DNA of 64,000 nt from Methylotenera oryzisoli_B (GCA_965613685.1 OZ277031.1:1178001-1242000), one strand, 5' to 3'. Shown: positions 35,330 through 44,616, counted from the first letter of the stretch. Numbers and translations: made by a program. Notes: a model not told the origin generated them from the letters alone.

Positions 35330-35653
35330 ATGGCAATCACACTCACACAAACCGCTGCCGATCGCGTGGAAAAATTCTTAGCCAACCGAGGCAAAGGCTT
35401 GGGCCTGCGCTTGGGCGTTAAGACTACCGGTTGCTCAGGCATGGCTTACACCCTGGAATTTGTCGACGCCCTCAACGAGGAAGACACCACGTTTGAAAGC
35501 CACGGCGTAAAAATCATCGTTGACCCAAAAAGCTTGGCGTACATCGATGGCACCGAATTGGACTTCAGCAAGGAAGGCCTCAACGAGGGCTTTAAATTTA
35601 ACAACCCCAACGTCAAAGACGAATGCGGTTGCGGTGAAAGCTTCACAGTGTGA
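35330..35653 (+). CDS. iscA: iron-sulfur cluster assembly protein IscA
   Basis: 107 residues of the A-type carrier family. Conserved Cys lie in VKTTGCSGMAYTLEF and the C-terminal DECGCGESF. IscA carries iron or clusters to target enzymes, above all [4Fe-4S] proteins. The stop overlaps the hscB GTG start (GTGA), so hscB translation is probably coupled. Confidence 0.95.
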   Translation: MAITLTQTAADRVEKFLANRGKGLGLRLGVKTTGCSGMAYTLEFVDALNEEDTTFESHGVKIIVDPKSLAYIDGTELDFSKEGLNEGFKFNNPNVKDECGCGESFTV

Positions 35654-36168
35654 GTTTGAATTATTTTCAATTGTTCGACTTACCAGAAACCTTTGCCCTC
35701 ACGCTAAGCGCGTTGGAAACACCGTACCGTCGTATCCAAGCCAGCGCTCACCCGGATCGTTTTGTCACGGCCACGCCAACCGAACAGCGCCAGTCCATGC
35801 AATTGGCCACGCTGGCGAACGAGGCCTACCTCACCTTAAAACACCCAGCTAAACGCGCAGAATACTTACTTAGCCTCAAAGGCATAGACAGCTTGAATGA
35901 CAGCAACACCAGCATGCCGGCTGACTTTTTGATGCAGCAAATGGAGTGGCGAGAAGCCCTAGAAGACGCCAGCATGGCTAAAGACATTGCTAGCTTAGAT
36001 GGCTTGTTTGATGAGATGCAAGCCGAGGCCAATCGCTTAACAAACGTGCTGACGGATTTAATCGACACTAAAAAAGACTACCCAGCGGCAAGCGAAACCA
36101 CCCGCAAACTGGTTTTTATTGATAAAGTGTGCGCAGATATAGCTCAAGCGATAGACACATTAGTATGA
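35650..36168 (+). CDS. hscB: co-chaperone HscB
   Basis: 172 residues from a GTG start overlapping the iscA stop. SLNYFQLFDLPETFALTLSALETPYRRIQASAHPDRFV is a J-domain with the HPD tripeptide. NEAYLTLKHPAKRAEYLLSLKGID follows, then the C-terminal helical IscU-binding domain (DFLMQQMEWREALEDA). It recruits HscA to IscU. Confidence 0.94.
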   Translation: MSLNYFQLFDLPETFALTLSALETPYRRIQASAHPDRFVTATPTEQRQSMQLATLANEAYLTLKHPAKRAEYLLSLKGIDSLNDSNTSMPADFLMQQMEWREALEDASMAKDIASLDGLFDEMQAEANRLTNVLTDLIDTKKDYPAASETTRKLVFIDKVCADIAQAIDTLV

Positions 36169-36180
36169 AAAACAAAACCC

Positions 36181-36319
36181 AGCACAGAGACACAGAGTCA
36201 CAGAGTAACCCTCAATCGACTAAGCTTATGGCATACATGCCTCGTCAAGCTCCACAGCAAAAGCAAAACTCAAAGCATAATAAGATTTTCTCCGTGTCTA
36301 TGAGCCTCTGTGGTGAAGG
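36181..36319. repeat. CACAGAGACACAGAG-type inverted element between hscB and hscA
   Basis: About 140 bp bounded by inverted arms (GCACAGAGACACAGAG and TCTGTGGTGAAGG). The right arm ends in GAAGG, eight bases before the hscA ATG, so the element seems to supply its ribosome site. Small frames inside are not genes. Confidence 0.8.
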
Positions 36320-36326
36320 TATTTAA

Positions 36327-38231
36327 ATGGCATTATTACAAATCTCCGAACCTGGGCAATCCGCTGCACCGCATCAACACAAGTTGGCGATAGGCATTGA
36401 TTTGGGTACCACCAATTCCTTGGTCGCGACAGTTAAAAGCGGCATGGCCACGGTCTTACAAGACGAGCACGGTCACGCCCTATTGCCATCGGTGGTGCGA
36501 TACATGCCCGATGGGTCTGTGGTGGTCGGGCACGATGCGCAAGCCCAGCAAAGCGTGGACCCAGCCAACACCATCGCCTCAGCCAAACGCTTTATGGGAC
36601 GCTCATTAAGCGACATCACCGATCGTGCGCACATCCCCTACCATTTCGTCGATAGCGCTGAGCAAGCCAAATTAATACAGTTAAAAACCCGCGCCGGCCT
36701 TAAAACCCCGATCGAGATTTCGGCGGAAGTGTTAAAAATCCTCAAGGCCAGAGCTGAAAAATCCTTAGGTATCTCAGCTGACAGCGACGAATTAACCGGT
36801 GCCGTGATTACCGTGCCGGCTTACTTTGACGATGCCCAACGTCAAGCAACCAAAGATGCCGCACGTTTAGCCGGCCTCAATGTGTTGCGCTTACTCAATG
36901 AACCGACGGCCGCAGCCGTGGCTTACGGCCTAGACAATGCCGCCAAAGGCACTTTTGTGATTTACGATTTGGGCGGCGGCACCTTCGATGTGTCCATCCT
37001 CAAACTTACCCAAGGCGTGTTTGAAGTGCTGGCCACCAATGGCGATTCGGCTTTAGGCGGCGACGACTTTGATCACCGCATTTATTGCTGGGTGCTGGAC
37101 AAAATACGCGAGTCTAGTCCTAACTTCACCCCGCTTAGCGAACAAGACACGCGCTTATTGTTGACCAAAGCGCGTCAAGCCAAAGAATGGCTTACCGATA
37201 ACCACGAGGCGCAAATTGTCTGCCACCTAAGCAACGGCGTGTTAGTCGATGCCACCTTAAGCGCCAGCGAATTCGTCGCCCTCACCGAGCAATTGGTGCA
37301 AAAAACCTTAAGCCCAACACGCAAAGCCATGCGCGATGCGCAATTAAATTTGGATGACATTAAGGGCGTTGTGCTAGTCGGCGGCGCCACGCGCATGCCG
37401 CAAGTGCGTTTGGCCGTCGAAGCCTACTTTAAGCAAACCCCGCTGACCAACCTCGATCCAGACAAAGTCGTGGCCTTAGGCGCGGCGATACAAGCCAACA
37501 CCTTAGTCGGCAACCGCAGTGACCAAGATTTATTGTTATTGGACGTGACGCCTTTATCGCTAGGTTTAGAAACCATGGGCGGCTTGGTGGAACGCATCAT
37601 TCCCCGCAACAGCACGCTGCCGGTGGCGCGTGCGCAAGATTTCACCACCTATAAAGACGGCCAAACCGCCATGAGCATACAAGTGCTGCAAGGTGAACGT
37701 GAATTGGTGGCGGATTGCCGCTCGCTTGCGCAATTTGAACTGCGCGGCATACCGGCCATGGCGGCTGGTGCCGCGCGCATACGGGTAACCTTTCAAGTGG
37801 ATGCCGACGGCTTACTTTCTGTCACGGCGCGCGAACAAACCAGCGGCGTGGAAGCGCACGTGGTGGTTAAACCGTCCTACGGCTTGAGCGAAGAAGCCAT
37901 TATCAGCATGCTTAAATCCTCATTTGGTAGTGCCGAGATGGATAAGAAAGCACGCATGTTAGCCGAGGCGCGGGTGAGCGCCGGTGCCATCCTGAGTGCG
38001 GTAGAATTAGCCTTGAAGCACGATGGCGAGCTGATCACGGCGGACGAGCAGCAGGCTATACTTGCCGAAATGGCCAGATTGCAAGCGCTGATTCTAGGTG
38101 ACGATGCGGCAGCCATCAACCAAGGGGTAGACCAATTAAACCATGCCACCGAGGCATTTGCCGCGGCGCGCATGAACGCCAGTGTCAGCCGCGCTTTAAG
38201 CGGCAAGAATTTAGATGAGATTAAACTTTAG
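36327..38231 (+). CDS. hscA: Fe-S chaperone HscA (Hsp70 family)
   Basis: 634 residues. The ATPase domain opens with GIDLGTTNSLVATVKSG, then LRLLNEPTAAAVAYGLD, FVIYDLGGGTFDVSIL and VVLVGGATRMPQVR. The substrate domain starts LLLLDVTPLSLGLETMGG. Length is that of HscA rather than DnaK, and the DnaK-type acidic C-terminal tail is missing. With HscB it drives cluster release from IscU. Inserts before it are repeat DNA, not regulatory genes. Confidence 0.95.
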   Translation: MALLQISEPGQSAAPHQHKLAIGIDLGTTNSLVATVKSGMATVLQDEHGHALLPSVVRYMPDGSVVVGHDAQAQQSVDPANTIASAKRFMGRSLSDITDRAHIPYHFVDSAEQAKLIQLKTRAGLKTPIEISAEVLKILKARAEKSLGISADSDELTGAVITVPAYFDDAQRQATKDAARLAGLNVLRLLNEPTAAAVAYGLDNAAKGTFVIYDLGGGTFDVSILKLTQGVFEVLATNGDSALGGDDFDHRIYCWVLDKIRESSPNFTPLSEQDTRLLLTKARQAKEWLTDNHEAQIVCHLSNGVLVDATLSASEFVALTEQLVQKTLSPTRKAMRDAQLNLDDIKGVVLVGGATRMPQVRLAVEAYFKQTPLTNLDPDKVVALGAAIQANTLVGNRSDQDLLLLDVTPLSLGLETMGGLVERIIPRNSTLPVARAQDFTTYKDGQTAMSIQVLQGERELVADCRSLAQFELRGIPAMAAGAARIRVTFQVDADGLLSVTAREQTSGVEAHVVVKPSYGLSEEAIISMLKSSFGSAEMDKKARMLAEARVSAGAILSAVELALKHDGELITADEQQAILAEMARLQALILGDDAAAINQGVDQLNHATEAFAAARMNASVSRALSGKNLDEIKL

Positions 38232-38262
38232 GAACGCAATTTATCGCGCGAAGGCAGTTTTT

Positions 38263-38500
38263 GTAGGAGCGGCGCCTCGCCGCGAATTTCAAGCCGAGTC
38301 GTTTGAGGCTTAGAAATGACGGGAATGCCCTTGCGGCATTGCGGCATCGCCACGAAGAAAATAGCCGCAAAATTTACATGGCATACAGATGTAGGAGCGG
38401 TCTGTGACAGCGAACATAAACGAAGAAATTAGAAAAATACACCTGTAGGAGCGGCGCCTCGCCGCGATTGTGATTCATCGCGGCGAGGCGCCGCTCCTAC
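38263..38500. repeat. repeat cluster between hscA and fdx
   Basis: A single REP unit (38263-38285) is followed by an AATTTCAAGCCGAG element (38284-38347), a GGTCTGTGAC-type unit (38391-38413) and an inverted GCGGCGCC REP pair (38445-38500). Nearly all of the 289-bp gap is repeat DNA, ending 20 bases before fdx. Confidence 0.85.
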
Positions 38501-38520
38501 AATATATATTAGGAAAAAGC

Positions 38521-38862
38521 ATGCCACAAATTATCATATTGCCTCACGTCGAACTCTGCCCAGATGGCGCCGCCATAGAGGCCAACAGCGGTGAATCCAT
38601 TTGCGATGTGTTGCTCAATCACCACATAGACATAGACCACGCTTGCGATCAGGCCTGCGCTTGCACCACTTGCCACGTGATCATTCGGGAAGGCTTTAAA
38701 TCGCTAAATTCATCTAGCGACGAAGAAGACGATTTGCTGGATAAAGCCTGGGGCTTGGAACCGCATTCGCGTTTGTCTTGCCAAGCACGGGTAGGCACAG
38801 AAGACTTGGTGGTGGAAATCCCTAAATACAGCATCAACATGGCTAAAGAAGGTCACCGCTAA
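38521..38862 (+). CDS. fdx: [2Fe-2S] ferredoxin, Isc type
   Basis: 113 residues from the ATG at 38521 (AGGA just upstream); the open frame 17 codons longer reads through a REP unit. Cluster ligands lie in HACDQACACTTCHV and RLSCQA, as in adrenodoxin-type Isc ferredoxins. It supplies electrons for cluster assembly. It is the last isc gene; no iscX follows. Confidence 0.94.
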   Translation: MPQIIILPHVELCPDGAAIEANSGESICDVLLNHHIDIDHACDQACACTTCHVIIREGFKSLNSSSDEEDDLLDKAWGLEPHSRLSCQARVGTEDLVVEIPKYSINMAKEGHR

Positions 38863-38885
38863 ACTAAAACAGAGTCAAGACAACT

Positions 38886-39024
38886 CACCACAGTGGCACA
38901 GAGAAGATCAAATACAATCAGTGTTTTAGCTATTTTAAATTTATGCCTCGCGAGAACGACATCTTACGCAGTCGCACTGTTATTTAGGTTTTCTCCGTTC
39001 CTCTGTGTCTCTGTGGTGAAGTTT
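38886..39024. repeat. CACCACAGNGNCACAGAG-type inverted element
   Basis: About 140 bp with inverted arms (CACCACAGTGGCACAGAGAAG and CTGTGTCTCTGTGGTGAAG), filling the gap between converging fdx and the SulP gene. Confidence 0.8.
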
Positions 39025-39043
39025 TAAGAATCTAGCTCAACGT

Positions 39044-40414
39044 TTAATTGGTTTCGGCTAAATCCAATTCCACCGTGTCTTCTTTTCTATGGTGCAAGGG
39101 CACTTGCTTCATCAAGACGGCCACTACAAAAATCGCAATGGCACTTAACACCGCGGTTAAGAAACCGGTCAGCGGCACCATGATAGCGGTGTAGACCATT
39201 AGCCAAAAGTGAAAGCGACTCTTCATTTCCAACACTTCTTGTATCTCTTTCCATTTCACCATGCCGGACGCCACATAAAGCAATATACCGCCTATGCAGG
39301 CCATAGGCACTTGCTCTAAATAGGTGGCTAAGTAGGCTGCCAACAACAATTTAAAGCTGAACTTGGCAATGCCGGCCAGAGGCGACACCGCACCTAAACG
39401 GATATTGACCGCCGTGCGGGCTAAGGCACCGGTATGCGGAAAGCCGTTGAACAAGGGTGTGAATATATTCACCATGCCTTGGCCCCATAATTCTTTATTG
39501 GGGTTAAAAGGCACGCCTTGGTTATTCGCCATGCGATCGGCCATGCGACTGCATAAAAGGCTTTCAATCGCCGCCACAAAATAGATGGCCACAGCAAAAT
39601 AGGCTAAATCAAACCACACTTGGCCGGTCGTCATGTCCGGTAGCGCCGGCATGGTGATGTTCCAAAAGTCGGTAGGGATGCTGCCGTATTTATCTTTAAT
39701 TAGCACCAAGCCTTTGTCTTTCCAAAAGGTGGCGGCCGCCAACCAACCTAAACCCAAACCAAATACTGGCGCAGGAATAAAAGTGGAAATTTTAATCAGC
39801 ACTTTACAAATAGCGAACGTACTGAGCGCCACAATCACCGCGTAAACATTCATTTCGCCCATGTACTCTATGGTTTTTTGGATTTGCCCTATGAAGTCGT
39901 AGCCTATTTTATGCTGAAAGCCAAACACCTCGCCCATTTGCGAAAAGGCGATGACCACGGCAATGCCTATGGTGAAACCAACCACGATGGAATGCGGCAC
40001 CAAGGTCACGACTTTGCCTTTTTTCAGCAAGCCGGTGAACATTAAGACCACGCCTGCCACCATGGAGGCCAGCACTAAAAAGCTGTGGTTATAGGTGGCC
40101 ATTAAACCAGCAATGATGGGAATGTACGCCGCGGTTGGGCCGTACACTTGGTATTTGCTGCCGCCAAATAAGGCGCCTAACAAGCCCGCTACTGCACCAC
40201 CAACGATGCCCTGCTCTGGGCGCAAACCGCTGGCCATGGCAAAGCCCATGGCTAATGGAATGGCAACCATGGCCACCACTAAACCGGCGGTTAAATCCTT
40301 GATGATGTTGCGCGTGAGGTTCCCTTTGGCGAGGTCTTCGTAGCGACCGTCGTTCGGGTTGAGGTAAAACTTGAGGGTGCGCAACAATGTGCTGGTGTCT
40401 TGCCTGTGGCTCAT
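39044..40414 (-). CDS. SulP-family anion (probably bicarbonate or sulfate) permease
   Basis: 456 residues with about 10-12 membrane segments. The SulP signature lies in LTAGLVVAMVAIPLAMGFAMASGLRPEQGIVGGAVAGLLGALFGGS and VYGPTAAYIPIIAG. The polypeptide stops after the transmembrane part and lacks the STAS domain of most SulP proteins. The next gene upstream, co-oriented, encodes a beta-carbonic anhydrase, which favours bicarbonate over sulfate; substrate is inferred from this pairing. Confidence 0.85.
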   Translation of the reverse strand: MSHRQDTSTLLRTLKFYLNPNDGRYEDLAKGNLTRNIIKDLTAGLVVAMVAIPLAMGFAMASGLRPEQGIVGGAVAGLLGALFGGSKYQVYGPTAAYIPIIAGLMATYNHSFLVLASMVAGVVLMFTGLLKKGKVVTLVPHSIVVGFTIGIAVVIAFSQMGEVFGFQHKIGYDFIGQIQKTIEYMGEMNVYAVIVALSTFAICKVLIKISTFIPAPVFGLGLGWLAAATFWKDKGLVLIKDKYGSIPTDFWNITMPALPDMTTGQVWFDLAYFAVAIYFVAAIESLLCSRMADRMANNQGVPFNPNKELWGQGMVNIFTPLFNGFPHTGALARTAVNIRLGAVSPLAGIAKFSFKLLLAAYLATYLEQVPMACIGGILLYVASGMVKWKEIQEVLEMKSRFHFWLMVYTAIMVPLTGFLTAVLSAIAIFVVAVLMKQVPLHHRKEDTVELDLAETN

Positions 40415-40485
40415 GTTAACAACTTTCAGAATAAGGGTTAAAAACGGTTATGCCTGCATTATACCTTGTTCTTAGTATGGCTATC

Positions 40486-41124
40486 CTAAAGCATCAAGGT
40501 CTCAGGTAGAAAACGCACTTCACCACTGGCTAAATTATAAATGCCGCCCACCATGCCTATTTGCTTGGCCGACAACATGTCTTGAATGATGTCGCTGCTG
40601 TGTATGATTTCATTGATTTGCACCTGCACGTTCAAAGCGCAAACTTTATCGACAAAGCTTGCATTGCCCGAATCGCGTTGGCTGTTTGTGGTTTTTTCCA
40701 TACGCACCGCTGGTCGAATCAGATTGATGATCTCGCCTATGTGGCCTTCGCGAAAATCATCGCAAGCCGCTTTAACGGCACCGCAATCGGTGTGGCCTAA
40801 CACCACCAACAATTTGCTACCCAAGTATTTAGAGCTGAACTCCAAACTGCCTATGCATTTATCGGAAGCGATGTTGCCGGCCAAACGCACGCTAAAAATA
40901 TCGCCTAAGGCTTGATCAAACAGAATTTCAACCGGAGCGCGTGAATCGCTGCAACTGAGCACCGAAGCGAAGGGATGCTGCCTGTCTTTGGTCATGTGCA
41001 CCAAACTCAGCATATTTTTATCGGCACTGAGATTATTAGTAAAGCGGTGATTGCCCTCGATTAAAATGTCCATCGCCTCTTGCGGCATCATTTTGTCGCG
41101 ATTCAGTAAAGGGTGCTGGTACAT
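40486..41124 (-). CDS. beta-class carbonic anhydrase
   Basis: 212 residues. Zinc ligands and dyad are visible: VLSCSDSRAP (Cys, Asp, Arg) and VLGHTDCGAVKAA (His, Cys). LFDQALGDIFSVRLAGNI is conserved around them. It interconverts CO2 and bicarbonate in the cytoplasm. It lies 71 bases upstream of the SulP gene in the same orientation, so transport and hydration are probably linked. Confidence 0.93.
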   Translation of the reverse strand: MYQHPLLNRDKMMPQEAMDILIEGNHRFTNNLSADKNMLSLVHMTKDRQHPFASVLSCSDSRAPVEILFDQALGDIFSVRLAGNIASDKCIGSLEFSSKYLGSKLLVVLGHTDCGAVKAACDDFREGHIGEIINLIRPAVRMEKTTNSQRDSGNASFVDKVCALNVQVQINEIIHSSDIIQDMLSAKQIGMVGGIYNLASGEVRFLPETLML

Positions 41125-41211
41125 GGGCGATTCCTGTTAGTTGGGACGGCTTGATTATACCTTGATACGCCATGTTGTATGAACCACACCTTATGCAATA
41201 GTCAGGCATTT

Positions 41212-41475
41212 GTAGGAGCGGTCTGTGACCGTGAAACATGGCTATCGCGGCGGGGCGCCGCTCCTACATAAACCCAATCACGCAATGCCGCAATGCCGCA
41301 AGGGCATTCCCGTCATTTCTAAGCCTCAAACATCTTGGCTTGAAATTCGTGAAGGGCATTCCCGTCATTTCTAAACCTCAAACCACTCGGCTTGAAATTC
41401 ATGAAGGGCGTGCACATTACTTGTAGGAGCGGCGCTTCGCCGCGATAGGTTTTCGCGGTCACAGACCGCTCCTAC
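41212..41475. repeat. repeat cluster with hybrid REP pairs
   Basis: REP pair at 41212-41268 has a GGTCTGTGACC left unit and a GCGGCGCC right unit. Two tandem elements of the AATTTCAAGCC family run on the minus strand (41283-41403). The pair at 41423-41475 is GCGGCGCT on the left and GGTCTGTGACC on the right. Together they fill the gap between the carbonic anhydrase and PhoX-like genes. Confidence 0.85.
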
Positions 41476-41482
41476 ATAAAAT

Positions 41483-42820
41483 CTAAAAAGCCGGGCCAGA
41501 AATCATCCACACCTGACCGTATTCAACCAAGCCGCTGTCCGCGTGAGGTTTATGCGCTTGCGTGGTGCCAAAGTAATAGCGGCGCTGGGCATCAAACCAC
41601 GAAGCTTTAACCAGCAAGTCCGTCACTTCGATGATGCCGGAATGCTCTTCGTCACTGGTCATAAATGCACTGGCACCCGGTTTGAACAGTTCGGCATTGG
41701 CTTCAAACAATTTACTGCTTTTATTGGTTTTAGGATCAAACAACCAAATGGCCGCCAAGCGTTTATCTTCACCGGGGTCTTCTTGCAACAACACTCGACC
41801 CGCCGCATCCACCGTTAAGTTATCCAACATTTCTGCACCTATCTCGCTGGCACGAATTTTAGTGCTGATGCTGCCGCCGGCTTGCTGATGGTTAATGTCA
41901 TCAAACACCAGTTGACTTAAGCGGCTGTCCCCGCCTATCTTATCGGTGGTGTTAAACCAAAAAGCACGGTTATTTAAGGTATCCCAGGCGCCATCCTCCG
42001 GTCTAGCAAAGCCCGTAGCACCGGATTTAATGGCTAATTCTCTTAGACTCTTGCCGTCTAAATTGGCCGCATTCGCAAGGGAGACCAAACTAAAGCGCTC
42101 GCCTTCCACTTTAATTGCATACACCTGCCCGCCCACTAAGCCAGCTCGCTGAACTGGGTTACCGTCTTTGCTTTTTTGCCCATGGTAGACCAGTAGCAAA
42201 CCATTTTGTATGTCATCCAAACCAATAACCAAGGTGGCGTCACCACTGGCTGGGTTGGCCAACACGTTCTCCCAAGCGATGCGGCCCATGTCTGCCAATT
42301 CGTAACTGATGCCATTTAGGGCATGGGCAAACGCACGGCCACCGGCTTTATCTTCTTCCCCGTTTAAAAACAACTGGCCGGCATACCCTTTGCCTGCAGC
42401 TGCATTATAAAAAGCCGACTTTGGTGCTAGGTCAGCCGAACACAAACGGTTAAATGGCTTCATCACGCCAACAGGCATACTGGCACGCACTAAATCCGCT
42501 CCACTCTGCACGTTTAAGCTTTCCACATCGATCACCCAGCGCGACACAAACGCGCCTTTTTGGCCGTGGGCGCGCACCGCCCCTTTATTGCCGGCCAGCT
42601 CATGGTTCATTAACAAAGTCATGCTGCCATCGGAATTGGCATACGCACCTAATCCATCTGGCACACCGACCATGGCATAACCATTGGCCGCCGCTTCACC
42701 CACAGTGATAATAGGCCGCACCTGCCAATCCTTATCAACGGACGTGATGTAGGTTGGCGAAGCCATGCTGGCTTGCGCGTAAAGCAGTGTGGAAAATAAA
42801 ACAGCAGACAGTAATTTCAT
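41483..42820 (-). CDS. secreted PhoX/DUF839-like protein
   Basis: 445 residues from the ATG at 42820, chosen because MKLLSAVLFSTLLYAQASMA is a signal peptide with AAGG upstream; the longer frame runs through a REP pair. GYAMVGVPDGLGAYANSDGSMTLLMNHELAGNKG and QKGAFVSRWVID resemble PhoX/DUF839 proteins, a beta-propeller-like group including calcium-dependent alkaline phosphatases. The next gene on this strand is a PHO-box-controlled porin, which fits phosphate scavenging. I cannot confirm the metal site. Family moderate, secretion fairly sure. Confidence 0.6.
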   Translation of the reverse strand: MKLLSAVLFSTLLYAQASMASPTYITSVDKDWQVRPIITVGEAAANGYAMVGVPDGLGAYANSDGSMTLLMNHELAGNKGAVRAHGQKGAFVSRWVIDVESLNVQSGADLVRASMPVGVMKPFNRLCSADLAPKSAFYNAAAGKGYAGQLFLNGEEDKAGGRAFAHALNGISYELADMGRIAWENVLANPASGDATLVIGLDDIQNGLLLVYHGQKSKDGNPVQRAGLVGGQVYAIKVEGERFSLVSLANAANLDGKSLRELAIKSGATGFARPEDGAWDTLNNRAFWFNTTDKIGGDSRLSQLVFDDINHQQAGGSISTKIRASEIGAEMLDNLTVDAAGRVLLQEDPGEDKRLAAIWLFDPKTNKSSKLFEANAELFKPGASAFMTSDEEHSGIIEVTDLLVKASWFDAQRRYYFGTTQAHKPHADSGLVEYGQVWMISGPAF

Positions 42821-42854
42821 AATCAACCTTATCCATAAAAAATGGCCTGTATTG

Positions 42855-42909
42855 GTATGAGCGGCGCCCTCGCCGCGATGCCATTTCGCGGCGAGGGCGC
42901 CGCTCATAC
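42855..42909. repeat. REP pair, GCGGCGCCCTC type
   Basis: Two inverted units (ATGAGCGGCGCCCTCGCC head variant) around a 7-base loop, lying in the leader of the PhoX-like gene 35 bases before its ATG. Confidence 0.85.
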
Positions 42910-42914
42910 ATAAT

Positions 42915-42940
42915 AGAAAACCCGCCTAAGCGGGTTTTCT
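42915..42940 (-). terminator. rho-independent terminator after the porin
   Basis: AGAAAACCCGC-CTAA-GCGGGTTTTCT forms a GC-rich stem with A/T arms, so it can work in both directions. It lies 33 bases after the porin stop codon and separates the porin from the PhoX-like gene. Confidence 0.8.
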
Positions 42941-42972
42941 ATCAACACTTCATCTAAATTTAAACTAACAAC

Positions 42973-44547
42973 TTAGAATGAGAATTGTGTACGCACCATT
43001 AACAAATCTTCATGGCTAATACCAGCAATTGCTGTGTCAACTGCAGTGAAAGTGTCATCAAACTTGGTACGAGAGTAGTTAGCTAACATACGCATGTTTG
43101 GAGTTAACTGCCATTTGATACCGAATGTGTAGGTTTTTGCACCACCATTAGCACCGGTACCAGTGTAGGTAGAGCTTCCACCTGCAACGTTAGCACTTGA
43201 ACCTTGAACACGGTTCAAATTGGTTGATGATCCAACTACGTTGTAGTTTACATTGTCGACTTTGTATTCATCGTAACGGAAACCAACTTCCCAAGCACCT
43301 TTACCTTTACCAGTTTCAACATCAAAGTTAGATTTAGGTTTAATGCCACCCCATGCACCGTTTTTGTACCAATCAGAGTAGTTTTCACCAGTTAACATCC
43401 ATAAGGCTTCAACGTAATACGCTTTTGCATCAAGGCTTGCTGTGTTACTTGCTGCTTCTGCTTCAAATTTTTGATCAGTGAATTCACCTTGAACTTTAAA
43501 CGGGCCATAAGCACCAGCAACTTCCAAACCGTAGGCTTTGTTATTCAACAAGGCCGTGTTTGGTGAAGGAGCACTGAAACCAGATGTAGCCACTGTGCCA
43601 CCAATCTGAGCGCGGTAAGCATTGGCAATACCACGGCTTTCAGTTCTGAAGTTAACAATGGTTGCAGCAGTAGCTGTACCACCAGAGCTACTTGTTGTTG
43701 GCGTTACGCCGTATTGCGTTTCAAAGCCAGCTGCGCCAAGGTGAAGAACGGAATCTTTCCAACCAGCTAATTCAGCCAAGTTACCTGTTACACGACCAAC
43801 AATACCTTTATCGTCATTTCGTGCATCCACTTCGCCAAACGTATTTTGCTGATAAACAGAAGCTGCATAAGTCAAACCATTTGTTGGTACGCCGTGCAAC
43901 ATGAAGCCTGGCTTTTTAGCTGGGCTTAATTGATTAACGTATGAACGCTCCATGAAATCGATATTGTTAGAGCTGGTACCGTACTCTTCTAAGTTGAACG
44001 GTTGTTTAAATTGACCAATTTTTACTTGTGCTTGCTTAAACATACCTGCATTAACGTAAGCCACATCGACGGTATTAGTATTGCTACCAACCAAGTTACC
44101 GATTACTTCGTAGTCAAAATGTTCAAACATTTTGCCTTTAACGCCGATACGTGCACGACGAATCTCAAAGTTATTTGCTAGAGATGTTGAATCTTTATCC
44201 ATTAGCGTAGTTGAATTTTCCGCAGTAGAGTTTGTGTTAACACTTCTAGCATCAAAATGTAAACGACCCGTTACTGCCATGCTGTTTTTACCGTCACCGG
44301 TTTCAAGCACCATTGCACCATCTTTATTCTTGATAGACACGGCTGTTTTTTTCTTCTCAGCAGCGGCTTCTTTTTCACCAGTGCGGCCTTTTTGTAAAAG
44401 CGCACCTTCTTCTTCAGTCAATATGCCTTTGGCAATCAACGCGTTCAAAATATCATCAGTAGAGTCCGCCATGGCGCTAGTACCGAAACCCATCAACATT
44501 GAACCGGCCAATGTTGCTGCTACTAAACTACGTAGTTTAAAGTTCAT
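42973..44547 (-). CDS. phosphate-selective porin, OprP/OprO-like
   Basis: 524 residues. A signal peptide (LVAATLAGSMLMGFGTSAMA) is followed by a short helical/coiled segment (DDILNALIAKGILTEEEGALLQKG), then a beta-barrel with FEIRRARIGVKGKMFEHFDYEV and VKIGQFKQPFNLEEYGTSSNNIDFMERS, the signature of the OprP/OprO family. The terminal residue is Phe (MVRTQFSF), as outer-membrane insertion needs. It should admit phosphate or other anions. A PHO box lies 70 bases upstream. Confidence 0.87.
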   Translation of the reverse strand: MNFKLRSLVAATLAGSMLMGFGTSAMADSTDDILNALIAKGILTEEEGALLQKGRTGEKEAAAEKKKTAVSIKNKDGAMVLETGDGKNSMAVTGRLHFDARSVNTNSTAENSTTLMDKDSTSLANNFEIRRARIGVKGKMFEHFDYEVIGNLVGSNTNTVDVAYVNAGMFKQAQVKIGQFKQPFNLEEYGTSSNNIDFMERSYVNQLSPAKKPGFMLHGVPTNGLTYAASVYQQNTFGEVDARNDDKGIVGRVTGNLAELAGWKDSVLHLGAAGFETQYGVTPTTSSSGGTATAATIVNFRTESRGIANAYRAQIGGTVATSGFSAPSPNTALLNNKAYGLEVAGAYGPFKVQGEFTDQKFEAEAASNTASLDAKAYYVEALWMLTGENYSDWYKNGAWGGIKPKSNFDVETGKGKGAWEVGFRYDEYKVDNVNYNVVGSSTNLNRVQGSSANVAGGSSTYTGTGANGGAKTYTFGIKWQLTPNMRMLANYSRTKFDDTFTAVDTAIAGISHEDLLMVRTQFSF

Positions 44548-44616
44548 TCAAAATCCCCTAGTAAGTATGTTAAAAATATTACGCTTGCTTAACGGGAGTG
44601 ATTTTGTGGCTGAAAT

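Noticed and set aside
36129..36326. 65-codon frame between hscB and hscA
   Set aside because: It covers the end of hscB and an inverted repeat element; its sequence recurs in other copies of that element and has no coding character.
41212..41475. Possible small RNA or tRNA genes in repeat-rich gaps
   Set aside because: Stems are explained by REP pairs. I found no tRNA cloverleaf with a T-loop signature and no rRNA sequence anywhere in the window.
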